From the NCBI GenBank assembly GCA_030628325.1, contig DAOVRB010000044.1:1-7311 (forward strand): DNA of 7,311 nucleotides, written 5' to 3'. Shown here piece after piece: positions 1 to 5,514 of the stretch. This DNA comes from Methanomicrobiaceae archaeon. GTDB lineage: Archaea; Halobacteriota; Methanomicrobia; Methanomicrobiales; Methanomicrobiaceae. Each line of letters begins with the position of its first letter. Position 1 is the stretch's first letter. The notes below the pieces were generated by a model. It worked only from the letters and a program-made list of their open reading frames with translations. It was not told the DNA's origin and did no database searches. The translations under genes and the position numbers were made by a program.

Positions 1-935
1 CAGACCTTCTGATGATCATAAGTATACCCATTCTCTATTAAAACCGCACAATTGTCATGTGCCCCGAGGTATAGTCCGCAATTACTGCCAACCTGATTCT
101 CCTCAAGTGGCCCGATACTCATAATTACATCATAACCTGCGTCCTGCAATTCCTGAGCTACCTCGTAGTTTTCCTGATCCTGGGAAATTAAGGATGAAAT
201 ATTGTTATTGATTGCCATATAAGTCGGGTTTACCGGTGTAATTTTGATCAGATAGCGGTCTGGAGAAAAAAACTCCAGAAGAACCTGAGGATCAACCGGT
301 GCACCTTTCATTAACGCAAAATTAAGTGAGATCTTTTTGTCCTCACTCTGAGAGAATGCAGCCCCATATTCTGCCATCTTCTCAAAACTCCATGTTTTTA
401 CAGGGATGAGCCAGTTTCTTAATTTATCATCTGTGGTATGAATCGAGTACTGAAACTGGAAATTACCGGCATAATGTTCTTCTTTAATCTTTAGTAACTT
501 CTCAAAAAATTTATCAGTTCCCACAGGTGCAATCGTAGAAAGTGATGGGAGCAATCCTGGGGCATTCAAATGCAAAGGGAGCATATCAAGGACATCTAAG
601 ACATTGTTATTGAAAGACGGTTCCCCCATTCTCGCAAACTGGATCTTGAACTTCTCCACAGGGACATATCCACCCGGGAATCTTTTTTGTACAGGATAAT
701 CTATCTGAAAGAGAATCTCATCACTTGAGAGTTTCCCCTGAAAATCTCCGCCTGCGTCACAGAAACGGCAGCCAACAGGACACCCGTATAAAGTTGAAAC
801 AACAATCACCCATTTCTTCTCTCTTGTAAGGGGAGGCTGCACTGACTCTACAAATTCAATTCTTTTCCCGTCATCGGTTTCTGCGATATAAACCAATGCA
901 AGATCTTCTTTTCCGGCTCTGGATATTACCTTCAT
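1..935 (-). CDS. RlmN/Cfr-like radical SAM protein, 3' end outside window
   Basis: The first 311 codons are visible and no stop is reached before the left edge. The radical SAM cluster motif CxxxCxxC is at C52, C56 and C59. The order of later motifs matches the RlmN/Cfr methyltransferase fold: a GEP motif (RMGEP, 102-106), an SLST segment near 131-134, a YSIH strand near 163-166, and SNCG with C286, which sits where RlmN carries its methylated cysteine. By alignment of the segment just before the cluster, the resolving cysteine of RlmN (E. coli C118) corresponds to V45, so it is missing. The N-terminal domain is also short: the cluster begins at residue 52 against about 125 in E. coli RlmN. 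ATG at 935 shares one base with the stop of the upstream flavoprotein gene, implying translational coupling; no good Shine-Dalgarno site precedes it. The family assignment is reasonably firm. The substrate is unknown and 23S rRNA methylation should not be assumed. Confidence 0.85.
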   Translation of the reverse strand, partial: MKVISRAGKEDLALVYIAETDDGKRIEFVESVQPPLTREKKWVIVVSTLYGCPVGCRFCDAGGDFQGKLSSDEILFQIDYPVQKRFPGGYVPVEKFKIQFARMGEPSFNNNVLDVLDMLPLHLNAPGLLPSLSTIAPVGTDKFFEKLLKIKEEHYAGNFQFQYSIHTTDDKLRNWLIPVKTWSFEKMAEYGAAFSQSEDKKISLNFALMKGAPVDPQVLLEFFSPDRYLIKITPVNPTYMAINNNISSLISQDQENYEVAQELQDAGYDVIMSIGPLEENQVGSNCGLYLGAHDNCAVLIENGYTYDHQKV

Positions 936-1825
936 CAGTCTGCCCCGCTAACCCTGCGAATTATCTTATATATTTTCATTCCTGCTCTTATCCCGTCTCC
1001 TGCTGAGATGGCTGTCTGTCTGTATATTCCGTTATTCACATCGCCGATTAGATGAAGGGCGCCGGATTTCTGCAGAGGTACAATATTCTCCCGTACGTTT
1101 TTGGATATAAAATCAAGATTTGGCTCTCTTCCAATAGCAACAAGAAGAAACTGTACATGTAAATAATACTCCCCGGCCGGACCAGAACAGAGTAGTTTCA
1201 ATCCATCTTTCTCTTCCCGGATCTCTTTTACTGAAATATTTTCCTTATATGTAATTTTGTCAGTCTCCATAACCCGTTTCCAGAGTAATGGAAGGCACCG
1301 TACTTTCTCTCCACGATTAAGAATAACAACCTCGTTTTTCCCCGAAAGACTGAGTGCATAGTCAAATGCAGCGTCACCAGCTCCGATGACTGCAATTTTA
1401 TTGTTTTTAACAGAGTTAAGAGAAGAAATACCGGAATGGATGTACTTCTCCGCACCTGGAGTGATCTCTGCGTTAAATATTTTAGGTCTGGTGCCGGTTG
1501 CAATTACTACAATCTCTGAAGGAATTAATCGCTTTTCTGTCTGGATCTGAAAAGTACTCTCACTGTAATTTAGTGATATCACTTCTTCGGAGTGTAATTT
1601 TATATCATTCATTTCAAGATGCCTGACAAAGCGGTCTGCAAGTGCATTACCGGAAATGCCGTCAGGAAAACCCGGATAATTTTCCACCAGGTTTGCTTCT
1701 CTCAGGAGTCCGCCAGTATGGCCCTTTTCAAAGATAACCGGTTCAATGCCATAGCGTTTTAACTGAATTGCAGTTGCTATCCCTGCTGGTCCGGCACCTA
1801 TTATTACCACTTTGAGTTCTTTCAT
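935..1825 (-). CDS. Thioredoxin-reductase-like FAD/NAD(P) oxidoreductase lacking CxxC
   Basis: This 296-residue protein has the two-dinucleotide-fold layout of the low-molecular-weight thioredoxin reductase family. The FAD-binding GAGPAG is at 10-15, a TrxR-like GG...ENYPGF segment at 38-53, an ATG motif at 109-111, the NAD(P)-binding GAGDAA at 148-153, and the closing FAD motif with GD at 261-262. The active-site CxxC that normally lies about 8-10 residues before the second fold is replaced by SGISS (131-135). The only cysteines are C177 and C213, far apart. It is therefore unlikely to reduce thioredoxin by the usual dithiol route; it may be a ferredoxin- or flavodoxin-linked reductase or act on a small molecule. 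The start ATG overlaps the stop of the cysteine hydrolase by four bases (ATGA), and the stop overlaps the radical SAM start by one. A role as electron donor to the radical SAM partner is possible but is inference only. Confidence 0.9.
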   Translation of the reverse strand: MKELKVVIIGAGPAGIATAIQLKRYGIEPVIFEKGHTGGLLREANLVENYPGFPDGISGNALADRFVRHLEMNDIKLHSEEVISLNYSESTFQIQTEKRLIPSEIVVIATGTRPKIFNAEITPGAEKYIHSGISSLNSVKNNKIAVIGAGDAAFDYALSLSGKNEVVILNRGEKVRCLPLLWKRVMETDKITYKENISVKEIREEKDGLKLLCSGPAGEYYLHVQFLLVAIGREPNLDFISKNVRENIVPLQKSGALHLIGDVNNGIYRQTAISAGDGIRAGMKIYKIIRRVSGAD

Positions 1826-2487
1826 TCTGACACTTCGGGCTGATTCACTAAATCCTGAATAAATACCGGTACGGCAAAACCATGTGAAAGGTTGATGAGA
1901 GTTGCCCGGTGGAACTCTTCATTATAGGTTGCTGTCCCGTCTATCGGGAAAAAAACCGTAAAACCCCTGATAAATGCAGATCTTGCAGTAGTCTCACAAC
2001 AGAGATGCGTCGTTACTCCTGTAATTACCACCTGACTCACCTTATTTTTAAGTAATATATCTTCAAGTGATGTCTGATAGAATGCATCATATTGTGTTTT
2101 TTTAATTACCGTTGTATCAGGCATATCCAGTTCAGGGATAATCTGACTTTGCCCGTCATTTTCTGTTATTAAATGACGCCACCAGATTCCCATACAATCT
2201 GCATTCTCATCTGTATTGACATGGCGTGTGAGAATTACAGGGAGATTCATCTCAGAAAAACTCTCTGCAAGTTTTTTTATCCCTGTAACAATTGATGCAG
2301 CGCCCGGGATATATGCATGCGAATCCTGAGAAATAAAATATCCCTGCATATCTATAATCAGAAGGGCAGCCTTCGCCGGCTCAAATTTTATATTAGTCTT
2401 CCTCTGATATTCTTTTAGTTCGCAGAAGAAGTCCCTGGATTTTTCATCAATAGTTTCCTGTGTGAAATACTGTTCCTTTGGTTTCAT
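1822..2487 (-). CDS. Isochorismatase-family cysteine hydrolase
   Basis: A 221-residue cytosolic protein with the cysteine hydrolase (isochorismatase-like, PF00857-type) fold. The catalytic triad is visible: D46 in IIDMQGYF, K130 two residues before YDAF, and C163 in the signature TGVTTHLCCETTARSA (156-171). C164 adjoins the nucleophile, as in several family members. The family includes isochorismatase, nicotinamidase, N-carbamoylsarcosine amidase and ureidoacrylate amidohydrolase, and the sequence alone does not tell which reaction applies. About 40 residues precede the core, typical of the larger members. It is the first gene of a three-gene unit with overlapping ends, preceded by a 112-bp gap with two TATA-like boxes. 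No clear ribosome binding site precedes ATG 2487, so a weak-leader or leaderless start is possible. Confidence 0.9.
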   Translation of the reverse strand: MKPKEQYFTQETIDEKSRDFFCELKEYQRKTNIKFEPAKAALLIIDMQGYFISQDSHAYIPGAASIVTGIKKLAESFSEMNLPVILTRHVNTDENADCMGIWWRHLITENDGQSQIIPELDMPDTTVIKKTQYDAFYQTSLEDILLKNKVSQVVITGVTTHLCCETTARSAFIRGFTVFFPIDGTATYNEEFHRATLINLSHGFAVPVFIQDLVNQPEVSE

Positions 2488-2580
2488 GTCAAACTGTTTT
2501 TTGGGTGTATTTTTGGATGAATCTAAGTGCTATGTCCCTTTTAAAATACCTGCAGAAGAGCTACTGCCACTCAAAGGAGA

Positions 2581-2588
2581 TTTATAAA
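2581..2588 (-). promoter_or_regulatory. Possible TATA box for the cysteine hydrolase operon
   Basis: TTTATAAA lies in the 112-bp gap upstream of the cysteine hydrolase. A second candidate, TTTTAAAA, is at 2539-2546. With the usual archaeal spacing of about 26 bases, the first would start transcription near 2558 and the second near 2516, giving leaders of about 70 or 30 bases. No clear BRE or terminator was recognised, so read-through from the CGGC gene cannot be excluded. Confidence 0.4.
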
Positions 2589-2599
2589 CACCGTCGTTC

Positions 2600-3046
2600 T
2601 CAGTCATATGATAAACGTATTTTTTCATCTGTTTCTGTCGGCGAGATTAACTCTTTCCAGAGATTAGAGTCCCAGGTTCCAAGATTCATATGTGTCGTGT
2701 AATAGTTCTCCGGAATGGGATGTGTTCCGACAACCACTTTCATATCGTATTTTTCCCTGATGAATCTGGAAAAATATTTTATCCGCGGACATGGTGGATA
2801 TCCGACAATCATCCCTGTAGCAAGATGAATCACTTCTGCACCGTTCTTTTTCATCTCTTCAGGAACGTACTCAATATTCCCGCCCGGGCACCCCCCACAC
2901 GGGGCAAAACCTACGAGTTCCACTTCTTTCCCCTCATATATGGAGAATGCACCTTCACGGTTGCGAAGAGATCTCATACATTTACCTCCGGCACACATCC
3001 GGTAACGATCACAGATTATAATTCCGATTTTGATAGTATCATCCAT
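2600..3046 (-). CDS. CGGC-domain protein
   Basis: A 148-residue protein matching the CGGC domain family (PF08821-type), which is close to its usual full length. Cysteines are C12, C18 and C23 in a CxxxxxCxxxxC arrangement, then the eponymous C50-GG-C53 within APCGGCPGG, and C86 in GYPPCPRI. This density suggests metal or cofactor binding, but the family has no established function. A conserved-looking GTHPIP segment follows. ATG 3046 is supported by a good Shine-Dalgarno sequence AAGGTGAG at 3051-3058 that overlaps the stop of the upstream CofH-like gene. With only 10 bp between them, the two are probably one operon. A role linked to the iron-sulfur or deazaflavin chemistry of that neighbour is possible but is not shown by the sequence. 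Confidence 0.87.
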   Translation of the reverse strand: MDDTIKIGIIICDRYRMCAGGKCMRSLRNREGAFSIYEGKEVELVGFAPCGGCPGGNIEYVPEEMKKNGAEVIHLATGMIVGYPPCPRIKYFSRFIREKYDMKVVVGTHPIPENYYTTHMNLGTWDSNLWKELISPTETDEKIRLSYD

Positions 3047-3050
3047 TTAG

Positions 3051-3058
3051 CTCACCTT
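3051..3058 (-). promoter_or_regulatory. Ribosome binding site of the CGGC gene
   Basis: AAGGTGAG read on the minus strand lies four bases before ATG 3046 and overlaps the TAA of the CofH-like gene. It is the clearest Shine-Dalgarno site in the left half of the window and fixes the CGGC start. Confidence 0.7.
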
Positions 3059-4184
3059 AAATAAATTCATAAAGAGTTGTCCGTTCCTGAAGTCTCCGGC
3101 CGATATCTTCTGCCATTCTCTTCATCTCAGAAGGGTCAAGATATTCTGTGTTCTCTGCTCCTGCTTCTCTTGAGATGCTCTCTTCAAACATCGTTCCGCC
3201 CAGATCGTTCCCACCTGCCATGAGTGCAAGCTGCGCCAGCTTTAGTCCATATTTTACCCACGATACCTGGATATTGTCAATATTATCTAAGAAAAGTCTT
3301 GAAACCGCTATCATAAGAAGGTCTTCACGCCCTGTTGCTCCGGGCTGTGCTGTTCCATCAAGGTATATCGGAGTATTATAATGGATAAATGAGAGAGGCA
3401 CGAATTCTGTAAAACCGCCGGTATCGTCCTGAATGTCCCTTATCAGTCTGAGATGTGAGGTCTGGTCTTCCGGACTATCAATATGGCCATACATAATCGT
3501 TGCTGTTGTCCTGATGTCCAGACTATGTGCTTCTCTGATTATCCGTTCCCATGTCTCTGTATCAATTTTACCCGGGCAGATAATCTTTCTGATATCATCA
3601 ACGAGGATTTCAGCAGCGGTTCCACAGAGTGAACCCAGACCTGCATCTTTCATACGTCTGAGCATCTCGAGACTGGATATATTGCTGTTCTTTGCTCCAT
3701 AAAAAACTTCCATTGGATTATTTGCATGGATATGGATCTCAGGTGCTGTCTCATGTATCCATGTGAGGAAATCAATATATGATTGTGCAGTAAATTCCGG
3801 ATGCAACCCACTGACACTGCAAATCTCTGTTACCTCACGTGCCTTTGCTTCTGCCACTTTTTCTTTTATTGTTATTTCGTCTAAACAGAAGAGATCCTTA
3901 TCTCCTGATTTACGCGTGAAACTACAGAACCCGCAGGTATTGATACAATTATTTGTAATATTGAGATTCTGGTTTCTGACAAAAGTGACGGGATCACCAT
4001 TTTTTTGTTCCCTCATCACATCAGCTGCTGCTGCAATAGTCCATATCTCACGGCCTTTGGTATTTAATAGTGTAAGTGCCTCTGCCTCAGTTAAACGGTG
4101 CCCGTTGAGGACATCATCAAGAAGTCTCGGTATTTTCAGATTATTTTCCGTTCTTAATTTTTGAGAACTGATCCCGGATACCAT
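3057..4184 (-). CDS. cofH: CofH-family radical SAM protein (FO synthase subunit 2 or paralog)
   Basis: CofH joins 5-amino-6-ribitylaminouracil to a tyrosine-derived fragment in making FO, the chromophore of coenzyme F420. From ATG 4184 the protein has 375 residues, close to the usual CofH length. The radical SAM cluster is C80, C84 and C87 in NNCINTCGFCSF. Family motifs include GLHPEF (126-131), HIHANNPMEV (151-160), GTAAEIL (188-194), TTATIMYGH (226-234), NIQVSWVKYG (304-313), GGNDLGGT (324-331) and a C-terminal RTTLY. Several near-invariant sites differ: SVSG for the usual QGG-type loop, NN in place of FSP-like residues before PME, and CGTAAE for PGTAAE. It may thus be a second CofH-like paralog; MqnC/MqnE-type relatives are an alternative. 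The frame stays open to ATG 4355, but that extra part is unlike any CofH and runs into inverted repeats. The 4184 start sits about 29 bases from a TATA-like box, consistent with leaderless translation. Confidence 0.82.
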   Translation of the reverse strand: MVSGISSQKLRTENNLKIPRLLDDVLNGHRLTEAEALTLLNTKGREIWTIAAAADVMREQKNGDPVTFVRNQNLNITNNCINTCGFCSFTRKSGDKDLFCLDEITIKEKVAEAKAREVTEICSVSGLHPEFTAQSYIDFLTWIHETAPEIHIHANNPMEVFYGAKNSNISSLEMLRRMKDAGLGSLCGTAAEILVDDIRKIICPGKIDTETWERIIREAHSLDIRTTATIMYGHIDSPEDQTSHLRLIRDIQDDTGGFTEFVPLSFIHYNTPIYLDGTAQPGATGREDLLMIAVSRLFLDNIDNIQVSWVKYGLKLAQLALMAGGNDLGGTMFEESISREAGAENTEYLDPSEMKRMAEDIGRRLQERTTLYEFI

Positions 4185-4208
4185 TAATTGTAATTTTTCT
4201 TTACAATG

Positions 4209-4217
4209 TTTAAAAAT
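4209..4217 (-). promoter_or_regulatory. Probable TATA box for the CofH-like gene (leaderless start)
   Basis: ATTTTTAAA is centred about 29 bases upstream of ATG 4184, close to the normal archaeal TATA-to-start-site distance, so transcription would begin at or near the start codon. The absence of any Shine-Dalgarno site before 4184 agrees with a leaderless mRNA. Confidence 0.5.
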
Positions 4218-4280
4218 ACATTCCTTACCTGATAGTATTCCTGTGGATGCTGCATTTTTCAGTGAAGTGATTAGCACAGC

Positions 4281-4286
4281 AAAAAA
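4281..4286 (-). terminator. Possible T-tract terminator
   Basis: On the minus strand CACC is followed by TTTTTT just after the AGGGAGA arm of an inverted repeat. It would end transcripts coming from the metallo-beta-lactamase gene or from a small RNA, insulating the CofH-like promoter downstream. Confidence 0.4.
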
Positions 4287-4409
4287 GGTGGTCTCCCTGT
4301 GACAGGGCAGGCGAAGAGAAGGGAGAATTTGCGGGAAGTCACCCGCAGAGTGCATTGGTTCTGCAATTTTCTGTGTGACAGAGTGAAATCAGGAGCGCTC
4401 CACAGAACC
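4281..4409 (-). ncRNA. Candidate structured RNA or structured 3' UTR
   Basis: This AT/GC-mixed stretch between the metallo-beta-lactamase stop and the CofH-like start has several inverted repeats: GGTTCTG/CAGAACC (4357-4363 with 4403-4409), TCTGT/ACAGA (4370-4382), TGCGGG/CCCGCA (4330-4347), TCTCCCT/AGGGAGA (4292-4298 with 4320-4326) and, as an alternative fold, CCCTG/CAGGG (4295-4307). On the minus strand it ends in T6 (4281-4286), as archaeal transcripts often do. A weak TATA-like TTAAATG (4427-4435) would start transcription near the outer repeat. No known RNA family was recognised (not tRNA, SRP, RNase P or a clear C/D box RNA). It could be a free small RNA, the 3' end of the metallo-beta-lactamase mRNA, or protein-binding DNA. 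Confidence 0.35.
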
Positions 4410-4461
4410 TTTTATGCAGGAACTATCATTTAAGTGCATACTGTGAGCACAAATTTCCTGA

Positions 4462-5268
4462 CTATAACAAAATCACACTTCCGCACCCACAGGCTCTGAC
4501 CGGAAGTGACCCGGCAAATGACCGGATGGCATCAGGACCTGTGCAATGGCAGATATATAATTCGGAAATTTCTTTCTCTTTTAAGAAACGGATTGTTTCA
4601 TCGATTCTCTGCTGATTAGCTCCATACAGGTGCAGTCCGCCGATTATTGCCGATATTTTTTTAATGCCTGTGATTTCAGCTGCATAGTCTGTAATATTGC
4701 AGATTCCGCTGTGTGCACACCCTGAAATGATAACAAGTCCGTCTTCTGTGATATACACAAGTGCCGAATCATCCGGCAGAGTATCTGCTTCGGAGATACC
4801 GTTTTTGATACGCATTCTCCCCCCCTCAACCGGTTCATGCGGGTGGCAGCGCGGAATCTCTCCTAAGAAGACAAAGTTGTCTGATATCCATACCGGTTTC
4901 TCTGAGAGCCGGAGTTTTAATACGGATGAAGCTGCTTCTTTGCTGACGGGTGATCCAAATTCTTCTGTCCCTTTTATTTTTGGCAGAAAAAGATCGGGAT
5001 GCCCTATACAGACCGGATGCGGGTCAAATGGGTTTTTTATTATTTCTGTGAGTCCTCCGGTATGATCCCGGTGTCCGTGTGATAGTATCAGATAATCCGG
5101 GTGGAGTTTTAGACCCAGTTTTTGTGCATTTTTTAAAAAGATACCACTCAGTCCCGTATCAAAGAGAATACTGATGCCGTCTGCTTCAATATATGCACAA
5201 AATCCCTCTTCTGCAATGACATCTGAATCCGGAATTTTTGTATTTTCCACAAGTATTGTTATTTTCAT
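4462..5268 (-). CDS. COG1237-type metallo-beta-lactamase-fold hydrolase
   Basis: A 268-residue cytosolic protein with no signal peptide. The metal-binding signature SHGHRDHTGG is at 63-72 (H64, H66, D68, H69), preceded by FDTG at 36-39. Later likely ligand positions are H186 in GCAHSGICN and H213 in IGGLHL, and the end carries the CHCTG motif (240-244). This order is that of COG1237, often named 7,8-dihydropterin-6-methyl-4-(ribofuranosyl)-aminobenzene-5'-phosphate synthase. That name is unsafe, as the methanopterin enzyme of that reaction belongs to another family, so metal-dependent hydrolase is the defensible call. The C-terminus is cysteine-rich (C240, C242, C260, C262). ATG 5268 has no good Shine-Dalgarno site. 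The gene is flanked by two gaps of about 250-280 bp and so is probably transcribed on its own. Confidence 0.88.
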   Translation of the reverse strand: MKITILVENTKIPDSDVIAEEGFCAYIEADGISILFDTGLSGIFLKNAQKLGLKLHPDYLILSHGHRDHTGGLTEIIKNPFDPHPVCIGHPDLFLPKIKGTEEFGSPVSKEAASSVLKLRLSEKPVWISDNFVFLGEIPRCHPHEPVEGGRMRIKNGISEADTLPDDSALVYITEDGLVIISGCAHSGICNITDYAAEITGIKKISAIIGGLHLYGANQQRIDETIRFLKEKEISELYICHCTGPDAIRSFAGSLPVRACGCGSVILL

Positions 5269-5295
5269 GGTGTTTCACTCTGTATTTAAGTCCTG

Positions 5296-5308
5296 TATTA
5301 ATTTTTTA
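5296..5308 (-). promoter_or_regulatory. Weak TATA-like region for the metallo-beta-lactamase gene
   Basis: TAAAAAATTAATA on the minus strand is centred about 34 bases before ATG 5268, which would allow a leader of under 10 bases. A second AT-rich stretch, ACTTAAATAC (5282-5291), lies too close to serve the same start. Confidence 0.3.
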
Positions 5309-5314
5309 GAGGCT

Positions 5315-5446
5315 TTAGGTGAAAAATTGTCTGTTGATTGTGAAGTACATCCCAACCTGCTTTTTTCTCCCGTTTTCGTACATGAATTTCAATCTCTCTG
5401 AGAGTGGATCATGGATAAAACCTTCCTTTTTCCAGAGTCTGTTCAC
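5315..5446 (-). CDS. Possible 43-residue basic small protein
   Basis: An open frame with GTG at 5446 and TAA at 5315 lies in the 246-bp gap between the decarboxylase and the metallo-beta-lactamase gene, on the same strand as both. The predicted peptide is rich in Lys and Arg, with an amphipathic-looking middle (DPLSERLKFMYENGRKKQ) and an aromatic end. The frame is closed upstream by TGA nine bases beyond a possible ATT start. No Shine-Dalgarno site precedes the GTG; an internal ATG would give 22 residues. It is not recognised as any family. It may be a genuine small protein, the remnant of a larger gene, or chance. Confidence 0.25.
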   Translation of the reverse strand: MNRLWKKEGFIHDPLSERLKFMYENGRKKQVGMYFTINRQFFT

Positions 5447-5514
5447 CCGGTGATCAATTCATTTTTCAGTTCTACCTTTCTGTATCGGGGCACTTTTTCG
5501 TTCTTGGAGCATTT

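Noticed and set aside
1228..1503. Minus-strand open frame of 91 codons inside the flavoprotein gene
   Set aside because: An alternative frame of a gene with intact FAD and NAD(P) motifs; no ribosome binding site or domain.
2690..3064. Plus-strand open frame of 124 codons opposite the CGGC gene
   Set aside because: It lies antisense to a gene with clear family motifs, and its translation has no recognisable domain.
3763..4164. Plus-strand open frame of 133 codons opposite the CofH-like gene
   Set aside because: Antisense shadow of the conserved radical SAM region, with no motif of its own.
4185..4355. N-terminal extension of the CofH-like gene to ATG 4355
   Set aside because: The 57 extra residues do not resemble CofH, overlap the inverted repeats and the T6 tract, and would displace the well-placed TATA-like box into coding sequence.
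4351..4382. tRNA-like GGTTC stretch
   Set aside because: GGTTCTGCAA resembles a T-loop, but no acceptor, D or anticodon arms can be fitted around it.
5300..5366. T-rich runs on the plus strand as terminators
   Set aside because: No plus-strand gene lies upstream of them for which they could end transcription.
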